From assembly GCA_031423755.1 (NCBI GenBank), contig JANPGC010000303.1, positions 1 to 40,517 of the forward strand: a stretch of DNA of 40,517 nucleotides, read 5' to 3'. Position numbers and translations under genes: made by a program. Origin of the DNA: JANMEX01 sp031423755 (GTDB taxonomy: Bacteria > Pseudomonadota > Alphaproteobacteria > Rhizobiales > Rhizobiaceae). Positions 33,289 to 40,517 of this stretch are shown piece after piece (positions within the stretch are counted from its first letter, which is position 1; each line of letters begins with the position of its first letter). The notes beneath the pieces were generated by a model. The model made no database searches, was not told where the DNA came from, and was given only the letters and a program-made list of their open reading frames with translations.

Positions 33289-33534
33289 ATGAAGAAGATC
33301 CTCGCCACCCTCGCAGCTTCCGCAGCTTTTGTCGCCGCCGCCTATGCCGGTGACGCTGAAGGTGTTGTGAAGGCATACGACGAAGCCACCAAGACGATCA
33401 CGCTCGAAGACGGTCAGGCGTTCACGCTTGCCGACGGCGTTGTGGTGGACGGCGTGGTTGCCGGCGCCAAGGTGAAGGTCACCTTCGACGACGCAACCAA
33501 GGCAGCTTCCGCTGTTGAAGTCGCAAAGATGTAA
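33289..33534 (+). CDS. DUF1344 secreted small protein
   Basis: An 81-residue protein: signal peptide (about 1-20, ending AYA-GD) and a small beta domain of the DUF1344 family, GVVKAYDEATKTITLEDG then GAKVKVTFDD. This recalls an OB-like or SH3-like fold; the function is not known. It begins with ATG 33289 and ends 25 bp before a very strong terminator, so it is a single-gene unit, probably well expressed. Confidence 0.88.
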   Translation: MKKILATLAASAAFVAAAYAGDAEGVVKAYDEATKTITLEDGQAFTLADGVVVDGVVAGAKVKVTFDDATKAASAVEVAKM

Positions 33535-33559
33535 TTTGCGATCAGGCCTTTGCCTGAAG

Positions 33560-33590
33560 CGCCCCTGCAGGAAACTGCGGGGGCGTTTTT
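33560..33590 (+). terminator. strong intrinsic terminator after DUF1344
   Basis: Arms CGCCCCTGCAG (33560-33570) and CTGCGGGGGCG (33575-33585) form an 11-bp stem with one wobble and a GAAA tetraloop, followed by TTTTT. Confidence 0.92.
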
Positions 33591-33676
33591 ATTTGCCATA
33601 TCTCATTGGAAAACATCCGGCTTGGCGGCGCTTGTAAGCTTTTGCATTCCCAATAGACTGGCATTGGGAGGACTGG

Positions 33677-35119
33677 ATGGGATCAACAATCACATTGCCG
33701 ACTTGGCTGGTTTTGCTTGCTGGCATGCTGGCGCTGGCCGGGCTGTTTGACAGGCTGCTGACTCCGGCTTTCCGCTGGTATCTGCGCAGCCGCGCCAACC
33801 GGGCGATTGATGAGCTCAACTCGAGGCTGCGCCTCAAAATCCGACCGTTCAAGATGACGACCCGGCAGGTTTTGGTTGACCGGCTGGCGCATGATCCGCA
33901 GATCGTGGCCGCAGCCGAGGCGCATGCGCTCGATGAAGGCATGCCGGTGGCTGTCGCCATGGCAAACGCCGAGCGCTATGCACGGGAGATCGTGCCGACC
34001 TTTTCTGCCTACACTTACTTCAAGGTCGGCATCCGTCTGGCGCGCTGGGTGTCTACATCCCTCTACCGTGTGCGGCTGGCATTTGAAGACCGGGCGCTTT
34101 TGGAGACGCTGGATACGGATGCAACGGTAGTGTTCGTGATGAACCACCGTTCCAACATGGATTATATTCTGGTCACTTACATGGCCTCGACCGCGACCGC
34201 GCTTTCCTATGCCGTTGGCGAATGGGCGCGAATTCCGGTGTTGCAGACCCTTATCCGCTCAATGGGGGCCTATTTCATACGCCGAAACGCGCGTAACCTT
34301 CTCTATCGCAAGGTTCTGGCACGTTATGTGCAGATGGCGACCCAGGCAGGGGTTACCCAGGCGGTGTTTCCCGAAGGCGGCCTGTCGCGCGATGGCAGGC
34401 TGCGGCCCGTTAAGCTTGGTCTGATTTCCTATATGGTGGAAGGGTTTGATCCCCAGGGACGCGACGTGCTGTTCATTCCAGTCGGGCTGAATTATGACCG
34501 GGTGCTCGAAGACCGGACGCTTGTGGCCGAGATCAACGGCCCTCCGCCAAAGGAGCCATTCTACGCCACCGCCTCAAAATCAATCGGTTTTCTGTGGCGG
34601 AACTTCCGGCTGCGCTTGAAGGGGCGTTGGCACAAATTCGGCTATGCCTGCGTTGCTTTCGGCAATCCGATTTCGTTGAAGGACTATCTGAAAACTCATG
34701 GTGCGGGGCGTTTTGGCGATCTGGACGAGGCCAGCCAATCCGATGTTATCGCCGGTCTCGGCACTGAGTTGATGGCGCGCATCGGTGCCGTCATTCCGGC
34801 GATGCCTGTGTCGCTGGTCGCAGAAGTGCTGCGCGGGGCGGGTGACAAGGGTGTTGACATGCTGTCGCTGAAAGCCGGTGTTGACCGGCTGATTGACAGG
34901 CTTGAGGGGCAAGGTGTGCATGTTCACGTGCCGCGCGCAGACCGCGACTATGCGGTGACTGCGGGACTTCGCATGTTCACGCTAAGGCATCTGGTGGAAG
35001 AGGATGCGGATGGGCTTTTCCGGATCGTCAAGGGCGAGGAGCCGCTGGTTCACTACTATGCCAACTCGCTTGCGCATTATGGCGTGCGTGGCAAACCGGA
35101 CCTTGCGGTGATGTCCTGA
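33677..35119 (+). CDS. PlsB/DHAPAT-type glycerolipid acyltransferase
   Basis: A 480-residue acyltransferase with one N-terminal membrane helix (about 8-25). Acyltransferase block I is NHRSNMDY (His157, Asp162), block II GAYFIRRN (197-204), block III FPEGGLSRDG (231-240). The HRSxMDY form and length resemble PlsB glycerol-3-phosphate and dihydroxyacetone-phosphate acyltransferases more than short PlsC enzymes. It would put an acyl group on sn-1 of G3P or DHAP at the membrane. It has a strong GGGAGG site and heads a four-gene operon: the next start is one base after its stop. The AGPS-like last gene favours DHAP as acceptor; this is inference. Confidence 0.87.
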   Translation: MGSTITLPTWLVLLAGMLALAGLFDRLLTPAFRWYLRSRANRAIDELNSRLRLKIRPFKMTTRQVLVDRLAHDPQIVAAAEAHALDEGMPVAVAMANAERYAREIVPTFSAYTYFKVGIRLARWVSTSLYRVRLAFEDRALLETLDTDATVVFVMNHRSNMDYILVTYMASTATALSYAVGEWARIPVLQTLIRSMGAYFIRRNARNLLYRKVLARYVQMATQAGVTQAVFPEGGLSRDGRLRPVKLGLISYMVEGFDPQGRDVLFIPVGLNYDRVLEDRTLVAEINGPPPKEPFYATASKSIGFLWRNFRLRLKGRWHKFGYACVAFGNPISLKDYLKTHGAGRFGDLDEASQSDVIAGLGTELMARIGAVIPAMPVSLVAEVLRGAGDKGVDMLSLKAGVDRLIDRLEGQGVHVHVPRADRDYAVTAGLRMFTLRHLVEEDADGLFRIVKGEEPLVHYYANSLAHYGVRGKPDLAVMS

Positions 35120-35120
35120 C

Positions 35121-36515
35121 ATGAAGCGCGATATTGCAGTCCTTGCTTCCGGTACGTTTGATTTGTTGGTGATTGGCGGCGGCGTGGTTGGCGCTTGCAT
35201 TGTGCGCGATGCGGCGCGGCGCGGGTTGAAGACAGCGTTGATCGAGCAGGCTGACTTCGCCGCCGCTGCCAGCGAAGCGATGTCGCACACCATTCATGGC
35301 GGCATCCGCTACCTTGCGACAGGCCAGTTCGGGCTTGTTCGAAGCGGGCTCGAAGAGCGCGCGAAATGGGCGCGCAATGCGCGCGGATTTGTCACCGAAC
35401 AGACTTGGCTGCTGCCGTTGACGGGCGGAATGCGCGGGGTGCAAAACCGGGCCGGTGTTGCGCTCTACCAATGGATGGCGGGGTTGAAAGCGCAGTCGCT
35501 CTCAAAGGCGGAGGCGCTAAAACAGGAGCCGGCCTTGGCGATGGACGGGCTGACTGGTGCGGCTGTGTATCAGGACTTCCATCTCGCAGATCCGCACCGG
35601 CTGGTCATCGCGATTTTGCAGGACGCGGCAGGGCATGGCGCCGTCATTGCCAACCATGTTGCGGTGGATGGATTGGTGTTGCGGGGAGGGGTTGTCGAGG
35701 GAGTTACCGCGGTTGAACGGGTGACCGGCGACATACTCACAATTCGTGCGACGCAGATCATCAATGCGACAGGCCCTTGGGCGCAAATGGTGGCAGACGC
35801 TTTGGCGCCGGGCCAAAAAGCCGTCCGCGTCACGGGTTCAAAAGGTATTCATCTTCTAACACCTGAATTGACCTCGAAATACGCCATCGCGGTGTCCGGT
35901 AAAGGCGAGCATGTGTTTGCGCTGCCTTGGCATGGGATGACTCTTATCGGCACGACGGACGAAGAATTTGCCGGTGACCTTTCGACTGTTGCGGCGAGCG
36001 AGGCTGAGATTGAAGCGTTCACGGCTAAGGTCAGGAGGCTGATGCCTGCCGCCAAGGATTGCCTTGACCGGACGATTGCCAGCTTTGCCGGTGTGCGCGC
36101 GCTGCCGGGCCGCGGCGGCGATACTTACCGCGCTGTGCGTGAGGAATTAATTGTCAGCCATGCGGATTACGGCGCGTCCGGTTTGCTGACGGTGACTGGC
36201 GGCAAGTGGACGACCGCGCGGCGGATGGCTGAGCGGGCGGTTGATCTTGTTGCGGCCAGTTCAGGCAAGAGCTTTGCACCGTGCCAAACCAATGAAGCCG
36301 CGATTTTGGCACCGGTCGCGCTTTCTGAATTGGCAGATATTCTGGAGCGGTCGGGGCAGGACGAAATGGCGATGACGGCAGAAGATTATCTGCGACGGCT
36401 TGGGCGGCAGGCGTTGCTGCTTGATCCCGAAGTTGAGCGCCGCGTGATAAGCTGGCTTGCATCAAAGGGCATTGCCGCAAATAATGGCGCGGGGCGTGAC
36501 GGGAGGCTGCCATGA
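35121..36515 (+). CDS. GlpD-like FAD glycerol-3-phosphate dehydrogenase
   Basis: 464 residues of the FAD-dependent GlpD/DAO superfamily. It has the Rossmann motif IGGGVVGACIVRDAARRG (18-35), SHTIHGGIRYL (substrate-side GGxRYL motif of GlpD), NATGPWAQ, GSKGIHLL, PWHGMTLIGTTD and TGGKWTTARRMAE near the end. The C-terminal cap is shorter than in many GlpD proteins, which run to 500 or more. It would interconvert G3P and DHAP with quinone as acceptor. It starts one base after the acyltransferase stop and its stop overlaps the next start (ATGA). In this operon it may supply or drain DHAP for lipid synthesis, not glycerol catabolism. Confidence 0.87.
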   Translation: MKRDIAVLASGTFDLLVIGGGVVGACIVRDAARRGLKTALIEQADFAAAASEAMSHTIHGGIRYLATGQFGLVRSGLEERAKWARNARGFVTEQTWLLPLTGGMRGVQNRAGVALYQWMAGLKAQSLSKAEALKQEPALAMDGLTGAAVYQDFHLADPHRLVIAILQDAAGHGAVIANHVAVDGLVLRGGVVEGVTAVERVTGDILTIRATQIINATGPWAQMVADALAPGQKAVRVTGSKGIHLLTPELTSKYAIAVSGKGEHVFALPWHGMTLIGTTDEEFAGDLSTVAASEAEIEAFTAKVRRLMPAAKDCLDRTIASFAGVRALPGRGGDTYRAVREELIVSHADYGASGLLTVTGGKWTTARRMAERAVDLVAASSGKSFAPCQTNEAAILAPVALSELADILERSGQDEMAMTAEDYLRRLGRQALLLDPEVERRVISWLASKGIAANNGAGRDGRLP

Positions 36516-37450
36516 AATGCGGTGTCATTCTCAATCCGGTTGCAGGAGCGGGCAAGGCGGCAAAGGTCTGGCCGGAGTTTGAAGCCGAGCTTGAGCGCCA
36601 ATTTGGCATGTTTGATTTGCGCCGGACTTCGCGGGCTGACGAGGCAGTGACCATTGCCGAAGCGATGGCACGGGACGGATATGAGCTGATCGTGGCGGCT
36701 GGCGGCGACGGCACCATCAGCGAGACGGCGGACGGGATATTGCGTTCGAGCGGTGTTTCGCTGGCGCGACCGCGGCTGGGCATTCTGCCATGCGGCACCG
36801 GCTCCGATCTGGCGCGGACGCTGAAATTGGATGGTTCTCCAGCGGACATGGTGCGGCGGTTGACGCAAGGAAACGGCAGGCTGATTGATGCGGCGCGCGT
36901 CAACTTCATTGGCGCGGACGGACGCAAGGCCGAGCGCCATTTCATCAACATTTCCAGCCTTGGTCTTTCCGGCCCGACATCGCGGGCGGTCAACGCTGCC
37001 AAGCGGTCGAATGCAGCTTCCGGCCAGATGGTGTTCATGTGGCACACGATCAAGGAACTCATCAAATACCGGTTCCAGACCGTGCGTATCACGGTGGATG
37101 ATAGTGCACCCATCGAAGCGCAGGTCGCGCTGGTGGCGGCGGCGAATGGGCGGTATTTCGGCGGCGGGATGATGATCGCGCCGGACGCGATTGAAGACGA
37201 CGGGCTGCTGGACATCGTGATCTTCCGGGGCGCGGCGAAGCTGAAGCTGATCCTTGATCTGCGGCTTTTGTACTCCGGCGCGCACCGTACCCACCCGCAA
37301 GTTACAATCCTTCGCGGCAAAAAGGTGCTGGTGGAACCTATTGGCGATCCGGCGCTCAACACGGCGCTGCTGGATGTTGACGGCGAAGCGCCCGGGCAAA
37401 TTCCGGCGCTGTTTGAAGTGCTGCCGAAGGCAATCCGGGTGATGTGCTGA
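36512..37450 (+). CDS. YegS/Rv2252/BmrU-family lipid kinase
   Basis: A 312-residue diacylglycerol-kinase-fold protein. Seen are NPVAGAGK (8-15), the nucleotide motif AAGGDGTISE (62-71), PCGTGSDLAR and a C-terminal beta domain with YFGGGMMIAPDA and EDDGLLDIVI. The family phosphorylates lipids such as diacylglycerol, ceramide or phosphatidylglycerol; mycobacterial Rv2252 is a diacylglycerol kinase. It has GGGAGG before its ATG, overlaps the GlpD-like stop by four bases, and its own stop overlaps the next ATG by one. In this operon it may phosphorylate a glycerolipid product or salvage diacylglycerol. Confidence 0.9.
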   Translation: MKCGVILNPVAGAGKAAKVWPEFEAELERQFGMFDLRRTSRADEAVTIAEAMARDGYELIVAAGGDGTISETADGILRSSGVSLARPRLGILPCGTGSDLARTLKLDGSPADMVRRLTQGNGRLIDAARVNFIGADGRKAERHFINISSLGLSGPTSRAVNAAKRSNAASGQMVFMWHTIKELIKYRFQTVRITVDDSAPIEAQVALVAAANGRYFGGGMMIAPDAIEDDGLLDIVIFRGAAKLKLILDLRLLYSGAHRTHPQVTILRGKKVLVEPIGDPALNTALLDVDGEAPGQIPALFEVLPKAIRVMC

Positions 37451-39096
37451 TGGCAACTCAGCTTTGGGGATGGCTCGGACAGCAGGATGACCCGCTGCAA
37501 GGCAAGGCACTTGCCGAGCAGATGCTGCGGCAGATGCTGGGGCTTGATCTGGTGAACATCAATATGCCGACCGACTTCGACGCGGGCGCGCTTCGCCCGT
37601 CGCGGCTGAGTTCCCTGGCGCAAGTCGAATTGCTGCGGCGGTTTGGCCCCGACGGATTTTCTGTTGATCCGGCAATCCGGGCAGCGCATTCGCTGGGCCA
37701 GAGCTATCCGGACCAGTTGTCGCGGCGTTCTGGAGTCATTCCCGATCCGGTCGATGCCGTGGTTTGGCCGGCGAATGACACGCAGGCCAATGATCTCTTG
37801 CAAAGGGCGTCGAAGTTTGGATTTTGTGTGATGCCCGCCGGCGGGGCGACGAATGTGACCGGCGGATTTGCAAGCAACGATCAGCGTCCGCGCGTTGCGG
37901 CCAGCATGTTGAAATTGAACCGGCTGTTGGCGGTGAACGAGACTGATCTGACTGCGGATATTGAGGCGGGCATCCGGTTGCCGGACCTTGAAAAGCAGTT
38001 GAACGCGCGCGGCTTTACGTTTGGTCATTTCCCGCAAAGCTTTCATGGCGCCACGCTCGGCGGGGCGATTGCGGCGCATGGCAGCGGGCAGCGCTCGGCG
38101 GGTTACGGGCGCATTTCGGACATGCTGGTGTCGGCGACGCTTGCCACCCCGCGCGGCGTATGGACAAGCGAAGCGCAACGGCACACCGCTGATGGTCCAT
38201 GGCTCGGCGGGCTGGTTACAGGTTCGGAGGGATTGTTCGGCCTCATTACATCTGCGACCGTGCGCATCAAACGCATGCCTGAAACGGTTGAGGACCGCGC
38301 ATGGTATTTGCCGTCGTTTGAGGCGGCGGTCATCACCGCCCGCCAACTTGTCCAAAGCGGGAGTGGACTGTCGATGATCCGCGCATCTGATGAGGCGGAG
38401 ACGGGGTTTCTTGGCCAGTTCCGGTTGGCGATGAAAGGCATGGAACGCGCGGGCGCGCTGGAGCGGGTGGCGCTTGCTGTGAAGCGCGCGCCAGCAAACC
38501 CGGTGTTGCTTTTGACGGGGTTTGAGGGCGACAGCCGCCGCTGCGCCGAAGTGTTTGCTGAAACCGGACGCATTGTGCAAAAGGCCGGGGGTGTTTCGCT
38601 TGGCAAGGGACCGGGCGCATCGTGGCGCAAGAGCCGCTATGATCTGCCCTATTTGCGCGAAAGCCTGCTGCGGCGCGGGATTGGCGTGGACACGTTTGAA
38701 ACTGTTGCGCCGTGGAGCAGACTGGCGGAACTGAAAGCGGCGGTCGGCGCGGCGTTCGACCGTGCAATGGCGGCGACACTTGATGGCGACCGGCGCGGGG
38801 TGCTGATGTGCCATCTCAGCCACACATATCCAGAAGGCGCGTGCCTTTATTTCACGGCGATTTTCCCTCAGTCCGGAGACAGGCTTGCGCAGTGGCAGAT
38901 GCTGAAATCGGCAGTTTCCGATGCCATCAGCACCGGCGGCGGCGCGGCGAGCCATCATCATGGCGTGGGTTCCGATCATGCAGCGATGGCGCGGCTTGAA
39001 AAGGGCGAGATCGGGATTGACCTGCTGCGTGCCCTGAAGAATGCGTTTGATCCGGAGAATCTGATGGTTTCGGGGATGGGAAGGATGCTGGGCTGA
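37450..39096 (+). CDS. AGPS-like FAD-linked oxidase (alkylglycerone-phosphate synthase family)
   Basis: A 548-residue flavoprotein of the FAD-PCMH/vanillyl-alcohol-oxidase group that looks like alkyl-DHAP synthase (AGPS). FAD-binding: PAGGATNVTGG (129-139), FPQSFHGATLGG (194-205), then GSEGLFGLITSATVRI. The C-terminus carries SHTYPEGACLYF with Tyr460, and SHHHGVGSDH with a His triplet (502-504). The same TY..GAC.YF and SHHHGVG motifs occur in human AGPS, where they belong to the active site. AGPS replaces the acyl group of acyl-DHAP by a fatty alcohol, forming an ether bond. A D-lactate or 2-hydroxy-acid dehydrogenase is the main alternative. ATG 37450 overlaps the kinase stop by one base. 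Confidence 0.87.
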   Translation: MATQLWGWLGQQDDPLQGKALAEQMLRQMLGLDLVNINMPTDFDAGALRPSRLSSLAQVELLRRFGPDGFSVDPAIRAAHSLGQSYPDQLSRRSGVIPDPVDAVVWPANDTQANDLLQRASKFGFCVMPAGGATNVTGGFASNDQRPRVAASMLKLNRLLAVNETDLTADIEAGIRLPDLEKQLNARGFTFGHFPQSFHGATLGGAIAAHGSGQRSAGYGRISDMLVSATLATPRGVWTSEAQRHTADGPWLGGLVTGSEGLFGLITSATVRIKRMPETVEDRAWYLPSFEAAVITARQLVQSGSGLSMIRASDEAETGFLGQFRLAMKGMERAGALERVALAVKRAPANPVLLLTGFEGDSRRCAEVFAETGRIVQKAGGVSLGKGPGASWRKSRYDLPYLRESLLRRGIGVDTFETVAPWSRLAELKAAVGAAFDRAMAATLDGDRRGVLMCHLSHTYPEGACLYFTAIFPQSGDRLAQWQMLKSAVSDAISTGGGAASHHHGVGSDHAAMARLEKGEIGIDLLRALKNAFDPENLMVSGMGRMLG

Positions 39097-39099
39097 CGG

Positions 39100-39660
39100 T
39101 CAAATATCGACGCCGTAATATCCGAGCGCTTCTTCCAGCTCCGTCTGCTCATAGCCGAAATGCGATTTGACGAAGGTTTCGAGGCGCTTGTAATCGGCGC
39201 GCAATTGGGCTGCTTGCTTGGTTCCCGGATCCGTTATCAGCGCGACGGCTGAGGCTTCCAGTTGTTCGAGCAGATCGTGGATGACCAGATGCTCGGCTTG
39301 GAGGCGCTCGACGACTTTGGTGAGCCCATTTGTATGGCCAAGCAAGGCGGGGAAGATCCATTGATCCTCGATGGAGTGATGGCCGGTGAGCATGTTGCAG
39401 GCGCCGCCGCAGAGATTGCCGAACTGGCGCATGTTGGACACCATCTGCATGGACGAGATGGTGGTGATGAGGGTTTCGGCGCTGCCGTTGCCCGCGAAAA
39501 CCTGTTCCATCGCCCGATTGACGCGGGAGAGCTCGCGCAGGTGCATTTCGTGGAAGAGGGCGAGGCGGCGGCCTTTGCGGCGGTGCTGGTCGGTCGTGCC
39601 CTCTATCTTGGGCGCGGCCGGGCGGGTTCTGTCGTCGGGGAGTGTGATGGTGTGGGTCAT
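39100..39660 (-). CDS. hemerythrin-like domain protein
   Basis: A 186-residue protein dominated by a four-helix HHE domain. Probable iron ligands are His37/His40 (LFHEMH), His94-His95 and Glu98 (HHSIED), His124/His128 (EHLVIHD), His167 and Glu171/Glu174. The N-terminal 30 residues are polar and Pro-rich. It may bind oxygen, NO or iron, or relate to redox stress. ATG 39660 (MTHTITL) is preferred to the 16-residue-longer frame. It converges on the AGPS-like gene with three bases between stops. Confidence 0.87.
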   Translation of the reverse strand: MTHTITLPDDRTRPAAPKIEGTTDQHRRKGRRLALFHEMHLRELSRVNRAMEQVFAGNGSAETLITTISSMQMVSNMRQFGNLCGGACNMLTGHHSIEDQWIFPALLGHTNGLTKVVERLQAEHLVIHDLLEQLEASAVALITDPGTKQAAQLRADYKRLETFVKSHFGYEQTELEEALGYYGVDI

Positions 39661-39708
39661 TGTGAAACTCGATGGCGCGGATAGTGGGCGCTCGCTCCGC
39701 AACGTCAC

Positions 39709-39778
39709 CTCTGCCCCTCATCCGCCCCTATCGGGGCACCTTCTCCCCGCAAACGGCGGGGAGAAGGGAGTGGCAGAG
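39709..39778. repeat. RIME-like palindromic element
   Basis: Outer arms CTCTGCC (39709-39715) and GGCAGAG (39772-39778) enclose two hairpins: GCCCC/GGGGC (39724-39737) and CCTTCTCCCCGC (39739-39750) with GCGGGGAGAAGG (39756-39767). The text and two-hairpin layout match the rhizobial intergenic mosaic elements (RIME) described in Rhizobium and Sinorhizobium. It lies between azoR and the hemerythrin gene, five bases after the azoR stop if read on the minus strand, and may shape the azoR transcript end. Confidence 0.88.
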
Positions 39779-39782
39779 AGAA

Positions 39783-40379
39783 TCAGGCAGCGATGGCTTC
39801 GATGCGGGCATTAGCACCGCCGATGGCGGCTTCCGCTGATTCCGGGCCGTAGGCGAGCTTGTCGACGGTGATGACTTCAACATCGGACATGCCCATGAAG
39901 CCCAAGGCGAAGGTCAGCCATGGCTTGAGGTAATCGCCCGGGCCGTCGCCATATGTGCCAGCAGACGCAGTGACGACGTAGACTTTCTTGCCTTTGACGA
40001 GGCCTTCCGGACCTTCGGCGGTGTAGCGGAAGGTCTGGCCCGGCACGGCGAGATGATCGACCCAGCCCTTGAGGTTTGTGGTCGGGCCGAAGTTGAACAG
40101 GGCGGCGCCGATGACGATCACGTCGGCGGACTTCACTTCGCTCACGATTTCCATGGCGCGGTCGAACGCGGCTTTTTCGTGGGCGGTGAGATCGGTCTTG
40201 CCGGAGCGGGTGGCGGCGATCAGCTCGGCATCAATGTGCGGCAGCGGCTTGGCGGCGACATCGCGGACAGTGACCTTGCCGCCAGACTTCGCGGTGATCT
40301 TTTCGGCAAGCGCAGTGGCAAGCTTGGTGGAGACAGACTCGCCGCGCGGCGAGGTGAGGACGAGGAGGACATTGGACAT
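39783..40379 (-). CDS. azoR: FMN-dependent NADH-azoreductase
   Basis: A 198-residue flavodoxin-fold reductase of the AzoR family, which reduces quinones and azo compounds with NADH as a dimer. Seen are the phosphate loop LTSPRGESVSTKL, the FMN loop GAALFNFGPTTNLKGWVDH and TASAGTYGDGPGDYLKPWL with FGFMG-like ALGFMGM. AAGGA lies before ATG 40379. It is divergent from an unseen gene to the right, across a control region with an inverted repeat, an arrangement usual for azoR next to an HxlR- or MarR-type regulator. Confidence 0.94.
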   Translation of the reverse strand: MSNVLLVLTSPRGESVSTKLATALAEKITAKSGGKVTVRDVAAKPLPHIDAELIAATRSGKTDLTAHEKAAFDRAMEIVSEVKSADVIVIGAALFNFGPTTNLKGWVDHLAVPGQTFRYTAEGPEGLVKGKKVYVVTASAGTYGDGPGDYLKPWLTFALGFMGMSDVEVITVDKLAYGPESAEAAIGGANARIEAIAA

Positions 40380-40438
40380 GGGAGGAGTTCCTTAGGAGCG
40401 CATTAAAGGTGCGCGGCGGTTTGGTTTCGAAATGTTCT

Positions 40439-40477
40439 ATGGTTACGAGATTGATACTTGTTACTCATCGTAACCAT
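40439..40477. promoter_or_regulatory. inverted repeat, candidate operator
   Basis: ATGGTTACGA (40439-40448) and TCGTAACCAT (40468-40477) form perfect 10-base arms with a 19-base centre, between azoR and a gene beyond the right edge. The size suits a dimeric winged-helix regulator such as HxlR. It overlaps the plus-strand -35 box described next, as expected for a repressor or autoregulator. Confidence 0.6.
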
Positions 40478-40486
40478 GCATACAAT
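40458..40486 (+). promoter_or_regulatory. candidate promoter for a gene beyond the right edge
   Basis: TTGTTA (40458-40463), 17 bases, TACAAT (40481-40486). It points out of the window and overlaps the inverted repeat. Confidence 0.5.
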
Positions 40487-40507
40487 AGTGATCAGGAAAT
40501 TCCCCGC

Positions 40508-40514
40508 AAGGAGG
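40508..40514 (+). promoter_or_regulatory. ribosome binding site at the window end
   Basis: AAGGAGG at 40508-40514, three bases from the edge, with a promoter upstream. A plus-strand gene almost surely starts within a few bases outside the window. Next to azoR an HxlR-family regulator would be the usual neighbour; this cannot be seen. Confidence 0.6.
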
Positions 40515-40517
40515 CAC

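Noticed and set aside
36154..38979. Very long minus-strand open frame (about 940 codons)
   Set aside because: It is antisense to the GlpD-like, kinase and AGPS-like genes, all of which have clear family motifs; its translation is rich in Arg/His/Pro with no domain.

Overview
The window is ordinary GC-rich chromosomal DNA that looks like an alphaproteobacterium of the Rhizobiales (Rhizobiales/Phyllobacteriaceae-like; genus not determined). Signs are two BA14K-family proteins, DUF1344 and YbjN proteins, a PetP/PetR-like regulator pair, a fused rhodanese-ChrB protein, a fused HMA-MauE-like protein, and two rhizobial palindromic intergenic elements (RIME-like). No tRNA, rRNA, IS element, prophage or CRISPR array was seen. 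About 44 protein genes are supported, including one cut by the left edge. A further gene probably starts just beyond the right edge.

Layout. 1-640: 3' end of a conserved hypothetical gene with a second, full copy at 22519-23244, then a small membrane protein. 806-2449: secreted VWA protein with four beta repeats. 2595-4714: chromate module (rhodanese-ChrB, ChrA). 4717-10356 (minus strand): six co-directional genes, read as lgt, NDUFAF7/MidA-like methyltransferase, pgeF, degenerate M24 protein, lipoprotein, prs. 10489-12610 (plus): ubiK-like, YbjN, CsaA-like, hicA-hicB. 12621-15312 (minus): MarR/PetP-like regulator, PetR-like response regulator and a histidine kinase. 15504-17577 (plus): ilvE, a Gly-rich peptide, a YcbL-like metallo-hydrolase. 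17587-20412 (minus): BA14K, lytic transglycosylase with SPOR-like end, cold-shock protein, EamA transporter.

20413-23736 is the accessory-like part: a repeat-like gap, two tandem Kazal-type inhibitor genes (six domains with identical Cys spacing and near-identical promoters), a 136-bp nested palindrome, the hypothetical gene carrying an in-frame 15-bp-arm palindrome, and a second BA14K gene. 23876-33534 holds an alpha/beta hydrolase with Ser-to-Ala at the nucleophile, a DUF922 putative metalloprotease, msrA, an M16 peptidase, DUF3137, a soluble aldose (PQQ) dehydrogenase, HMA-MauE, GST and DUF1344.

33677-39096 is the most notable unit: four tightly coupled genes for a PlsB/DHAPAT-type acyltransferase, a short GlpD-like oxidoreductase, a YegS/Rv2252-family lipid kinase and an alkylglycerone-phosphate-synthase (AGPS)-like flavoprotein. 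Acyl-DHAP formation plus AGPS is the logic of eukaryotic ether-lipid synthesis, so this is a candidate bacterial ether- or unusual-glycerolipid pathway. The window ends with a hemerythrin-domain protein, a RIME-like element, azoR and a divergent control region with a 10-bp-arm inverted repeat.
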